Source of the DNA: an uncultured Lachnospiraceae bacterium
GTDB taxonomy: Bacteria > Bacillota > Clostridia > Lachnospirales > Lachnospiraceae
Direction: 5' to 3'
DNA: 58,283 nucleotides
Assembly: GCA_910588825.1 (NCBI GenBank)
Contig: CAJURF010000015.1
Span: forward strand, 1-58,283
In this document: positions 26,360 to 34,290 of the stretch, piece after piece
Position numbering within the stretch: position 1 is the stretch's first letter
Layout of the letters: the number at the start of each line of letters is the position of its first letter
Notes under the pieces: model-generated
Databases searched by the model: none
Seen by the model: only the letters and a program-made list of their open reading frames with translations
What the model was told of the DNA's origin: nothing
Translations under genes and position numbers: made by a program

Positions 26360-27847
26360 TTAACTGTGCCGAAACAGCAGGCGGTTAGCCGGATAAAGCG
26401 CCTCAAATGTCTCAAATCCCTCTGTATACAGCTTCTGATTATCTCCGTCCGGCTCAGTAATCTCATTGCTGAAACGTACCATCGTCTCACACGCTTCCCT
26501 ATAGTCTGAGAAAACGCCTGTTCCCACTCCTGCTATCATGGCCGCGCCCACACAGCCCTGCTCCTGCACCTGGCTGGTGGCCACTTCACATCCAAACTGG
26601 TCCGCGATGATTCTGAGGAACACCCTGCTTGCCGCCCCGCCTCCGGAGGCAATCACCCGGTCAAAAGACAATCCCATCTCACGGAAGATTTCCAGAGAAC
26701 ACCTCTGGGCGTATATGATTCCCTCCATGGCAGCGCGGATCATATCCGCCCTGTTATGCTTCAGACTCAGCCCGAAATAGATTCCTCTGGCATCAGGGTC
26801 ATTCCACGGAGTCCTCTCCCCGCTGAGATAAGGAAGAAAGAACAGGCCATTGCTGCCTGGCGCTGACTGCCCGGCCAAATCGGTCATAGCGTCATAGCTT
26901 TCCATGTACAGAATCTGATTCTTCAGCCATTTCAAGGAGACGCCGCCGCTTAAATTTGCTCCCATAAGCAGCCACTGCCTCTGGTCAATATGACAGAACG
27001 TATTGGTTCGGAACTTCCTGTCATACACTGGCTGTTCTGCCACCGTCACCAGCTGGCTGGCGGTCCCGATATTGGAAATCACTGTACCGGGGGCAATCAT
27101 CCCGTTTCCCAGTGCCTGGACCAGAGTATCGCCGCCTCCATAGGCAATGGGAATCCCTTCGGGAAGCCCCGTCCTTTGGGCACACTCTGCAGTCACTGTA
27201 CCGGCAATTTCCCAAGACTCATAACAGGGCACAAAAAAGCTCTTCTCAAGGCCAATTCTGCCAATCAGGTCCCACGCCCACTGCCGCTCTGCTGTGTCAA
27301 ACACCACCGTACTGGACGCATCTGACATATCTGTACCCATCTGCCCGCACATACGGTAACGGATATAATCTTTGGGCAGCATAACTTTTCTAATTTTCTC
27401 ATAACTTTCCGGTTCATGGTCTCTGACCCACACCAGAGAACTTACCAGAAATCCGGTGCTTAAAGCATTTTTCGTAATCCCATGATATGTTTCTTTCGGC
27501 ACTGCCTCATAGATACGCTCAATGGAACCTGCAGACCGCTGGTCCGCCCAGATAATCGTATCCCTGACTTCCCGGCCCGCCCCATCCAGCATCACCAGCC
27601 CATGCATCTGGCCGGAGTAACTGATACCGGCAATGTCCTTTTTGATCTGCGGGTTTTGGCTCATTAACGTACAAATGGAAGATACCGCCGCCTCCCATAT
27701 CTGCTCCATGCTCTGCTCCGCCCAGGACTGCTGTGGTTTTTTTATATCATACTCCATTTTTGCAATTCCTGCAACCGTTCCTTCTTCCCCAATGAGCAGT
27801 GATTTTACACTAGAAGTTCCAATATCAATTCCTAACAAATAACGCAT
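26360..27847 (-). CDS. xylB: xylulokinase-like FGGY carbohydrate kinase
   Basis: A 495-residue FGGY-family kinase of usual length. It has the ATP-binding start GIDIGTSSVKSLLI, SYSGQMHGLV and IWADQRS substrate loops as in xylulokinases, and the C-terminal GGGAASRVFLRIIADQFG. It would phosphorylate D-xylulose, or a related ketose, to feed the pentose phosphate pathway. It starts 91 bases after the glycyl radical enzyme stop; that gap holds two dyads (27892-27909 and 27925-27934). A 199-base gap separates it from the regulator. Confidence 0.88.
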   Translation of the reverse strand: MRYLLGIDIGTSSVKSLLIGEEGTVAGIAKMEYDIKKPQQSWAEQSMEQIWEAAVSSICTLMSQNPQIKKDIAGISYSGQMHGLVMLDGAGREVRDTIIWADQRSAGSIERIYEAVPKETYHGITKNALSTGFLVSSLVWVRDHEPESYEKIRKVMLPKDYIRYRMCGQMGTDMSDASSTVVFDTAERQWAWDLIGRIGLEKSFFVPCYESWEIAGTVTAECAQRTGLPEGIPIAYGGGDTLVQALGNGMIAPGTVISNIGTASQLVTVAEQPVYDRKFRTNTFCHIDQRQWLLMGANLSGGVSLKWLKNQILYMESYDAMTDLAGQSAPGSNGLFFLPYLSGERTPWNDPDARGIYFGLSLKHNRADMIRAAMEGIIYAQRCSLEIFREMGLSFDRVIASGGGAASRVFLRIIADQFGCEVATSQVQEQGCVGAAMIAGVGTGVFSDYREACETMVRFSNEITEPDGDNQKLYTEGFETFEALYPANRLLFRHS

Positions 27848-27859
27848 ATGATCTCCTCC

Positions 27860-27873
27860 TAGAGCGTGTCTTA
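27860..27873. repeat. short interspersed repeat, copy 1
   Basis: TAGAGCGTGTCTTA, found again at 32738-32751 followed by a similar TACCC and, further on, ATGTAGTA. A looser match, TAGAGTGTGTTTGA, occurs near 46768. It may be the edge of a degraded small mobile element. Confidence 0.4.
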
Positions 27874-27938
27874 AATACCCGAATACTAAGTGCCTGATAT
27901 TTGTATCAGGACATGTAGTATTGTCTGTATACAGTTTC

Positions 27939-30329
27939 CTACATTGACACAGAAGCCGGGTCCAGTCTGACGATAATGTCCTCCTGGATATCCGGGGATA
28001 AATCCAGGAAATTCACGAATGTTCCGTGGATTCTCATAATATAAACTCCGCTGGGCGCATATTTTTTCGGCTCTGCCAGCACTTTGCGCAGCATTTCCGG
28101 TGTTGTTACATTTACATACAGATAAAACGGCGATATATTTTCATTGTGGGGGTTGTAAAATAACGGCCCAATCACTTTATCCCGGAATTCCAGCCCTTTT
28201 TCCTCCATACTCTCCGTTTTAAAATATCCCGGATTGATTCCCAGATGAGAGGCATACCCCCCGTTAAATTTTTCAAAAGGCAGCTTCATATTGGAAAGCA
28301 TACGGAAACCCAGCCCCTGCACTGCATCCCCGAATAACGGGTCCACGCCGTAATTCAGTTCTTCTCTTGCCTTCCGCCCGTCCGGTGTGGCTCCCACCCA
28401 ATATCCATAGAGAAGATGGGTGGATGGAGACGCCCAGTCTGCCCGGAAAGGATTTCCCAGATAGTTTTTCCGGGAGGAAACCATATCGCTGATTCTGGCT
28501 GCGATTTTTGCCGCCTCCCGGTCCACCGTCTGACTGTTATTGCCGAATTTTGGCGCCGTGAGCAGATACTGGCGCAGTTCTGGGTCATGCCTGAAGTCTG
28601 TCCGCAATGCCTTTATCAGCCGCTCAGCGTCCTGGGGCCGCTCATCAAGCAGTGTGTCAATGGCCAGAAAAGAATCTGCCACAACACAAAGGCCATGAAT
28701 CAGACATCCGCTCCCATTATATTTTGTCCCCTGGCGCTTGGTATCACGGGCATCTACCCCTGATTCCACACCGCCCATCATGGTGGAGAGAAACGGCACC
28801 TGAAGGAGCCCTATCGCCTCTGATGCTGCGTTAGCGCACTCCACCATACGGGTAATATAGCGGTCTGCATTTTTATAAAACAGTGTGCGGACATTTTTCA
28901 GCACGTCCAGTTTGCTGTGAAATCCGTTTTCCTGGTCTGTAAGTCCTAACTGCCTCCCTGTAATCTCTGAAGCACCGCCATTTACCGTTAATTCCAGAAT
29001 TTTCGCCAGATTCAGCCAGCTGTTGGTGGTATTTCCATTGTCTTTGCCCATAATCAGCGGTTCCTGGCAGCCTGCAATGGAATAATCCTGGAGATCTTCA
29101 CGGTCCGTGCCGCTGGCCTTCTCCAGAATGGGAAACACCGAGTCATCGTTAAACAAAGACGGAGTCAGGCAGCCTGGCGTGAAAAAGAATTTTCCCATTT
29201 CCCGGTAAAGTTCTTCTGGTGTATTTTTATGAAGTTTCACAGAGAGAATAGGCTGAGGCAGGTTCATATCATAGTAGGCATCCAGCAGGGCATATGTGGT
29301 AGGATTGGTGAGATCTCTGCCCTCATTGGACTTTCCGCCCACAATGAGATTCTGGGAAATGGCCCAGCTGCGGTCCGCCACATTGAAAAATACCAGCAAA
29401 TGTTTAAACAGAGCCGCCGACAGCTCCCGGTCTGTATCTTTTGCTGCCCGGTATGGCTCGAAAATACGGTCTGCGTTCCCCACCGAAAAGGCATAGGGAT
29501 TAGGGGTCTGTTCCATACACATGGTCTGCCAGATCAAGAGGAAAGACTGGATGGCCTCATAGAGATTATCCGCTCCGTTTTCCGGCACTTTGCGCAGAAC
29601 CTGTTCCATATAGGAAAACCTTGCCCGGTCTTTCTCGTTTTCTGCCGCCGCCGCTTTCTCCCCTGCAATGTCTGCATAGCGCTGTGCGTAGACAAGGGCC
29701 GCGTCCAGTGCAATGTCCATGGCCTGGTAATATTCTCTTTTGGAACAATCGGTCTGTGTTTTCTGCTTTTCCCCAATCTCTGCTTTGACCTTTCGGATGC
29801 CTTCTTTTAACAGAGGACGCACATCGGGAATCAGATGGCCGCTCACCTGTTCAAAAAAGAAAACTGCCTCACTGGTCAAATCCCCCGCCAGCTCATTGGC
29901 ATGGTTCAGGGCTTTGGCAAATGGTGTCTGCTCATTGTACGCCTTCAAATCATCGATTCTCTCCTGGGTAATATCCCCAATGGGTTCGATATCCCCGAAT
30001 ACTGCAGCCGGGTCGCAGTACCCTTTGAACGAATCCACCGAAAACGCCGGATTAATCAGGGCATAAGACCTGGCGAAGGCATCGTCCTGGGTCCCTGCAA
30101 ATATACTGTAATCACTGATCCACAGCGGCAGCTCCCCCGCTGTCTGCACCTGGGTTTTGGCAATCCGGATGCTGTCCGGGAACTCTTTATATGCTTCATC
30201 GCATCTGCGCTGGATTTCTTTCGCCAGAAACCACCCTTCCAGATGATCGATTTTCCGTTCTTCCTGAAATCTTTTCTTTGCCAGCTCTGTGATCTCGTCC
30301 GGCGAAAACTGTTTCTGCAGCTTTTCCAT
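27939..30329 (-). CDS. glycyl radical enzyme of unknown substrate (CxE dehydratase/lyase type)
   Basis: A 796-residue PFL-like glycyl radical enzyme. The active-site thiyl cysteine lies in AGCQEP (C421-Q-E423). This is the Cys-x-Glu pattern of the dehydratase and C-X lyase subgroup, not the Cys-Cys pair of pyruvate formate-lyase. The radical glycine is Gly769 in RIHGTFVNF; most family members have Tyr or Phe right after this Gly, so Thr is unusual. Its activase is the gene immediately upstream. The operon also encodes a xylulokinase, a sugar-type regulator and a polyol dehydrogenase, pointing to a sugar or polyol substrate (inference). It is expected to be oxygen-sensitive and cytosolic. Confidence 0.9.
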   Translation of the reverse strand: MEKLQKQFSPDEITELAKKRFQEERKIDHLEGWFLAKEIQRRCDEAYKEFPDSIRIAKTQVQTAGELPLWISDYSIFAGTQDDAFARSYALINPAFSVDSFKGYCDPAAVFGDIEPIGDITQERIDDLKAYNEQTPFAKALNHANELAGDLTSEAVFFFEQVSGHLIPDVRPLLKEGIRKVKAEIGEKQKTQTDCSKREYYQAMDIALDAALVYAQRYADIAGEKAAAAENEKDRARFSYMEQVLRKVPENGADNLYEAIQSFLLIWQTMCMEQTPNPYAFSVGNADRIFEPYRAAKDTDRELSAALFKHLLVFFNVADRSWAISQNLIVGGKSNEGRDLTNPTTYALLDAYYDMNLPQPILSVKLHKNTPEELYREMGKFFFTPGCLTPSLFNDDSVFPILEKASGTDREDLQDYSIAGCQEPLIMGKDNGNTTNSWLNLAKILELTVNGGASEITGRQLGLTDQENGFHSKLDVLKNVRTLFYKNADRYITRMVECANAASEAIGLLQVPFLSTMMGGVESGVDARDTKRQGTKYNGSGCLIHGLCVVADSFLAIDTLLDERPQDAERLIKALRTDFRHDPELRQYLLTAPKFGNNSQTVDREAAKIAARISDMVSSRKNYLGNPFRADWASPSTHLLYGYWVGATPDGRKAREELNYGVDPLFGDAVQGLGFRMLSNMKLPFEKFNGGYASHLGINPGYFKTESMEEKGLEFRDKVIGPLFYNPHNENISPFYLYVNVTTPEMLRKVLAEPKKYAPSGVYIMRIHGTFVNFLDLSPDIQEDIIVRLDPASVSM

Positions 30330-30355
30330 AATATCCCCTCCACGATTGTCTAAAC

Positions 30356-31222
30356 TTATGTTTCTTTATAATTCAGCCCCGCACTTTCCAGCTGTCTTCG
30401 AAATGCACCCGCCTCCTCAGCCGTCACCTGTGCGCTCTTATCCATGGTGTACTTTAGTCCGCATTCCTGCCATTTCTTCTTTCCATATTCATGGTAACGA
30501 AGAACTTCGAAAACCACATGTTCCTGGGGCAGGGACTGGAAAAAAGCCGTCAGCCGCCTGATTTCCTCCATGTGATTATTCACACCGCCAATGAATGGAA
30601 CCCTCACATGGACACAGGGATGATGCCGGGCCGCTTCCCGGATATTCTGGAGAATCATGCGGTTGGATATGCCTGTGATTTCTCTGTGTTTTTTCTGGTC
30701 AATCAGCTTGCAGTCCATAATCAGATAGTCTATATACGGAAATAATTCAGAAAGCTTCGGGTGGGTGCCATTTGTCTCAATGGCTGTGTGTATCCCCTGT
30801 CTTTTCAACTCTGCCAGCACCTCCCCCAGTTCTTCATACTGGAGGGTACACTCCCCTCCGGTGAAGGTAACCCCTCCGCCGTCATAGTACATCATCTGCG
30901 CCGAAAGAATCTCCTGTACCAGCTTTCCTGCCTCCACATCTTCACAGGAGCACCGGATGCCTTTGCTCCTGCGGCCGTTGATACATGCCTGGTCTGTACA
31001 GGTTCTGCATACCCCTCTGTCCAGTGTCCCCTCTTTCACAGCCTGATGGGGACACAGATCCGGCTCCAGCCACTGGCTGTCCGTTATCAGGACGCCTTCT
31101 ATTTCCAGTCCTTCCGGGTTGGAACACCAGGGACACCGCATGTTACAGCCCTGGAGATGAACTACCATCCGGTTTCCGGGACCATCCTGGGAATAGTGGA
31201 ATCCTTTCTGGAATACTCTCAT
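30356..31222 (-). CDS. glycyl radical enzyme activating enzyme (radical SAM)
   Basis: A 288-residue radical SAM activase. CNMRCPWC (C26, C30, C33) binds the SAM [4Fe-4S] cluster. An insert with C57, C72, C75, C80, C91 and C93 probably holds an auxiliary cluster but lacks the two full ferredoxin-type Cys sets of the longest family members. GGGVTFTGGECTLQ is the GGE motif for SAM binding. It generates the glycyl radical on the enzyme encoded 26 bases downstream. A GAGGAGG box lies six bases before the ATG, directly after a consensus promoter, making it the first gene of the operon. Confidence 0.93.
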   Translation of the reverse strand: MRVFQKGFHYSQDGPGNRMVVHLQGCNMRCPWCSNPEGLEIEGVLITDSQWLEPDLCPHQAVKEGTLDRGVCRTCTDQACINGRRSKGIRCSCEDVEAGKLVQEILSAQMMYYDGGGVTFTGGECTLQYEELGEVLAELKRQGIHTAIETNGTHPKLSELFPYIDYLIMDCKLIDQKKHREITGISNRMILQNIREAARHHPCVHVRVPFIGGVNNHMEEIRRLTAFFQSLPQEHVVFEVLRYHEYGKKKWQECGLKYTMDKSAQVTAEEAGAFRRQLESAGLNYKET

Positions 31223-31240
31223 TTTTGACCTCCTCGTTTA

Positions 31241-31265
31241 ATTGGTATTATATAATGATACCAAT
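31241..31265. promoter_or_regulatory. candidate operator, inverted repeat over the promoter
   Basis: Perfect eight-base arms ATTGGTAT (31241-31248) and ATACCAAT (31258-31265) straddle the -10 and part of the spacer of the glycyl radical operon promoter. A protein bound here would block RNA polymerase; the in-operon GntR regulator is the obvious candidate. Confidence 0.65.
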
Positions 31266-31275
31266 TTGGTGTCAA
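31247..31275 (-). promoter_or_regulatory. consensus sigma-A promoter of the glycyl radical operon
   Basis: TTGACA (31270-31275) and TATAAT (31247-31252) with an exact 17-base spacer on the minus strand, about 25 bases before the activase start. Such a perfect promoter implies strong expression unless repressed. Confidence 0.85.
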
Positions 31276-31511
31276 CTATATTTTCTCTGTTTACTGCATA
31301 ATTTTATGCAGCATTTACAATGCTATGGGATTACGTAACTGCCTCCAAAAGCCGCCAGTCTGGGAACCCGGATTGTAAAACAGATGTTTGAAAATTGTAC
31401 AGGAGAAAATTATTGAGAAGTGAGATGATTTATATAGGGATATGTGGTAAGATTGTTTTAAATTAAACATAAGCATTATCGGGCTTTAGTTTTTAAACCA
31501 GGAGGAACGAC

Positions 31512-32714
31512 ATGAATTCAGCAGCCGCTATATTGAAAAAGGGGGAGGGCCGCCTATTAAAGGCAGGCGGTCTTTGGATCTATGATAATGAAATCGACAG
31601 AATTGAAGGGAATTTTTCAGAAGGGGATATAATCAAAGTCCGCGACTTTGACGGATACCCTCTGGGGCATGGCTTTGTCAATCCCCATTCAAAAATCCGT
31701 ATCCGCATGATGTCCCGGCGGGCAGACCAGGAAATCAACGAGGAGTTTCTGCGCATGAGAGTCCTGCAGGCATGGGAATACCGGAAAAAGGTGGTGGATA
31801 CCTCCAGCTGCCGGGTCATTTTCGGTGAGGCAGATTTCCTTCCGGGGCTGGTGGTGGACAAATTCGCCGATGTACTGGTGGTACAATCCCTGGCTCTGGG
31901 CATTGACCGCCTAAAAGGCCAGATTCTTCAGTATCTGACAGAAATTCTGGCCCAGGATGGCATTGTGATACGAGGAATCTACGAGCGCAGTGATGCCAAA
32001 GTGCGCAGACAGGAAGGAATGGAACTATATAAAGGGTTTATAGGGGAGGCTTTTGATACCAAGGTGCAGATTGAGGAAAACGGTGTCCGGTATTGCGTGG
32101 ATGTGGAAAATGGCCAGAAAACCGGATTCTTTCTGGACCAGAAAAACAACCGGAAGGCTATACAGAGATTGTGCGGCGGTGCCCATGTGCTGGACTGCTT
32201 TACCCATACAGGCTCTTTCGCTTTAAACGCAGGGCTCGCCGGTGCGAAACATGTACTTGGGGTGGATGCCTCAGAGACAGGGATTACCCAGGCAGAGGAA
32301 AACGCCCGGCTGAACGGCTTATCCCATGTGGTAAAGTTCCAGTGCGCCGACGTTTTTGAACTGCTGCCAGCGTTTGAACGGCAGGGGCAAAAATTCGACG
32401 TGGTTATCCTGGACCCGCCTGCTTTTACAAAAGCGAGAAATTCTGTGAAAAATGCGGTAAAAGGATATCGGGAAATCAACCTGCGGGGCATCAAACTGGT
32501 GAAAAACGGCGGTTTTCTCGCCACCTGTTCCTGCTCCCACTTTATGACTCAGGAGATGCTGGCCAAAACCATCCTACAGGCGGCAGGCAGCGCCCATCGG
32601 CGGCTGCGCCAGGTGGAATTCCATACACAGGCCCCTGATCATCCTATCTTGTGGGCGGCAGATGAGTCTTATTATCTGAAGTTTTTTATTTTTCAGGTGT
32701 TGGATTATAGTTAA
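31512..32714 (+). CDS. rlmI: RlmI-like class I SAM-dependent rRNA (cytosine-5) methyltransferase
   Basis: A 400-residue protein with an N-terminal PUA-like RNA-binding domain (~1-75), a linker, and a C-terminal Rossmann methyltransferase domain. The SAM loop is VLDCFTHTGSFAL, the acidic residue VLGVDAS, and the catalytic segments VVILDPPAFTK and CSCSHFM. This matches the RlmI/YccW family that methylates 23S rRNA, cytosine 1962 in E. coli. It is transcribed opposite to its neighbours, with a GGAGG box before the ATG. The gene is followed by the terminator-like repeat at 32768. Confidence 0.9.
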   Translation: MNSAAAILKKGEGRLLKAGGLWIYDNEIDRIEGNFSEGDIIKVRDFDGYPLGHGFVNPHSKIRIRMMSRRADQEINEEFLRMRVLQAWEYRKKVVDTSSCRVIFGEADFLPGLVVDKFADVLVVQSLALGIDRLKGQILQYLTEILAQDGIVIRGIYERSDAKVRRQEGMELYKGFIGEAFDTKVQIEENGVRYCVDVENGQKTGFFLDQKNNRKAIQRLCGGAHVLDCFTHTGSFALNAGLAGAKHVLGVDASETGITQAEENARLNGLSHVVKFQCADVFELLPAFERQGQKFDVVILDPPAFTKARNSVKNAVKGYREINLRGIKLVKNGGFLATCSCSHFMTQEMLAKTILQAAGSAHRRLRQVEFHTQAPDHPILWAADESYYLKFFIFQVLDYS

Positions 32715-32737
32715 ACGGGAAGGTGCCATAAAAACTA

Positions 32738-32751
32738 TAGAGCGTGTCTTA
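32738..32751. repeat. short interspersed repeat, copy 2
   Basis: Exact second copy of TAGAGCGTGTCTTA (first at 27860-27873), lying just outside the left 52-base terminator repeat. Confidence 0.4.
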
Positions 32752-32767
32752 TACCCAGATATGTAGT

Positions 32768-32819
32768 AAAAAGGTGTAAAGCCCCGGATTTCGCCGGAAA
32801 CTTTGCACCTTTTTCATCT
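32768..32819. terminator. terminator repeat, left copy (52 bases)
   Basis: A strong hairpin with an AAAAAGGTG arm, a GC-rich CCGG core and a complementary CACCTTTTT arm, so it has T-runs in both directions. It can end the plus-strand methyltransferase and the minus-strand toxin gene. All 52 bases are identical to 33411-33462. Confidence 0.85.
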
Positions 32820-32820
32820 T

Positions 32821-33087
32821 TCAATGATCACTATAATGTCCTCTACACTGCCATATTACAACAGCGCCATCTGTTATTTCGTAAACCAATCTGTCTTTTT
32901 CATTAATCCGCCTGCTCCATTTTCCTGCCATGTTCCCTTTTAATGCCTCTGGATTACCTAATCCATCAAATGGAGCCCTCTGAATGTCTTTCAACAGTGC
33001 GTTAATTTTTTTCAATGTTTTTTTATCCTGACTCTGCCAGTAAAGATATTCACTCCATGCATCCTCAGCAAATGTTAGATTATTCAT
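32821..33087 (-). CDS. yoeB: YoeB-family toxin (mRNA interferase)
   Basis: An 88-residue toxin of the Txe/YoeB family, the usual length. It contains EYLYWQSQDKKTLKKIN, the PFDGLGNPEALKG segment, SRRINEKDRLVYEI, and ends CRGHYSDH with the family's C-terminal His-Tyr. These enzymes cleave mRNA on the ribosome. The start at 33087 overlaps the antitoxin end by eight bases; a longer in-frame extension runs through the antitoxin gene and is spurious. Its stop lies one base from the left terminator repeat. Confidence 0.93.
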   Translation of the reverse strand: MNNLTFAEDAWSEYLYWQSQDKKTLKKINALLKDIQRAPFDGLGNPEALKGNMAGKWSRRINEKDRLVYEITDGAVVIWQCRGHYSDH

Positions 33088-33355
33088 CTGCCATTGCCTC
33101 CAGCTCTGCAAAAGTTTTAGTAACCACCTTCCCCTGGGCAATCTGCATACCCGCCTTCTGCAGCTGCCTAAGATTGCTTTCAGAATAAAATGGATCATCT
33201 ATTGGGGCTTCAATTTCAAATGGAATCCGCCTTTCCCGTAACGCTTTCTTTGCATAGATCATAAAAAAGGTATTGAGATTCATTCCCATTTCATCGCACA
33301 TTTCATCAAGTTCCTTTTTCATCTCATCATCAAATTTTAAGCTTATCGTTGTCAT
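33080..33355 (-). CDS. relB: RelB/DinJ-family antitoxin
   Basis: A 91-residue antitoxin. The N-terminal ribbon-helix-helix (TTISLKFDDEMKKELDEMC ... NTFFMIYAKKALRE) binds its own promoter. The C-terminal part would wrap around the YoeB-type toxin encoded next. The ATG at 33355 has a full GGAGGTGAT box; an ATG five codons earlier overlaps that box. Expression is probably autorepressed by the toxin-antitoxin complex. Confidence 0.92.
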   Translation of the reverse strand: MTTISLKFDDEMKKELDEMCDEMGMNLNTFFMIYAKKALRERRIPFEIEAPIDDPFYSESNLRQLQKAGMQIAQGKVVTKTFAELEAMADE

Positions 33356-33410
33356 AACCATCACCTCCATCTACCATTTTATATTTTTTTACAAGAAATT
33401 GCAACACGCC

Positions 33411-33462
33411 AAAAAGGTGTAAAGCCCCGGATTTCGCCGGAAACTTTGCACCTTTTTCATCT
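33411..33462. terminator. terminator repeat, right copy (52 bases)
   Basis: Identical 52-base copy of 32768-32819, placed 49 bases after trpA, so it would terminate the trp operon. The two copies bracket the toxin-antitoxin pair exactly. Confidence 0.85.
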
Positions 33463-33510
33463 GCCAGCGCCGCGTTGGCTTCCATCGGCGATGCTACCGC
33501 ACCGCCTCAT

Positions 33511-34290
33511 TCAGGCCCGTTTTACCGCCGCTTTCATCTTCCTCACATAATCTGACACAACAGGAACACATTCTTCCCCGTACTGCTCAATCAGCCGCAC
33601 AATGGCAGACCCCACAATCGCCCCGTCTGAGACGCTGGCCATATACTCTGCCTGCTCTGGGGTGGATATGCCGAAACCAACCGCGCAGGGTACATCTGTC
33701 ACCTGGCGTACCATGTCTGTCATTTCCGCCACATCTGTGGTGATCTCTTTTCTCACCCCCGTAACCCCCAGGGAGGAAATCACATAGATGAACCCTTCTG
33801 CTTCCCGGGCAATGGCCTTAATCCGCTCTTTTGACGTGGGGGCAATCAGCGATATGATGGATATGCCGTATTCTCTGCACACCTGCTGAATCTCCCCCTT
33901 TTCCTCCAATGGCAGATCCGGTACGATCAGTCCGTCAATGCCGCACTCCACGCACCGTTTCATAAATTTCTCTTTCCCATAAGTGAAAATAGGATTGATA
34001 TATGTGAGAATTACCAGAGGAATCTCCACGGTCTTTCGTGCTTCTTTCACCATATCAAAAAGTTTATCCGTAGTGCATCCTGCTGCCAGTGCCCGTTCAT
34101 TGGCCTGCTGGATCACCACGCCCTCTGCAATGGGATCGGAAAACGGCAGTCCGATCTCTATGAGATCGGCCCCTGCTTCTTCCATGGCAATGAGCAGCTG
34201 TCTGGTTACCTCCAGGCTGGTATCGCCTCCTGCAATAAATGGTATAAATGCTTTTCCATGGTCAAATGCTTTCGCAATTCTATCACTCAT
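33511..34290 (-). CDS. trpA: tryptophan synthase alpha subunit
   Basis: A 259-residue TIM barrel that cleaves indole-3-glycerol phosphate to indole and glyceraldehyde 3-phosphate. Diagnostic segments: FIPFIAGGDTS, the catalytic Glu in LIEIGLPFSDPIAEG, ILTYINPIFTYG with the catalytic Asp region nearby (GIDGLIVPDLPLEE), and GFGISTPEQA. It overlaps trpB by eight bases and works in an alpha2beta2 complex with indole channelling. Last gene of the trp operon. Confidence 0.97.
   Translation of the reverse strand: MSDRIAKAFDHGKAFIPFIAGGDTSLEVTRQLLIAMEEAGADLIEIGLPFSDPIAEGVVIQQANERALAAGCTTDKLFDMVKEARKTVEIPLVILTYINPIFTYGKEKFMKRCVECGIDGLIVPDLPLEEKGEIQQVCREYGISIISLIAPTSKERIKAIAREAEGFIYVISSLGVTGVRKEITTDVAEMTDMVRQVTDVPCAVGFGISTPEQAEYMASVSDGAIVGSAIVRLIEQYGEECVPVVSDYVRKMKAAVKRA

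Noticed and set aside
26182..26490. 102-codon minus-strand frame overlapping the xylulokinase end
   Set aside because: Composition is typical of an out-of-frame shadow of the kinase gene, with no start signal.
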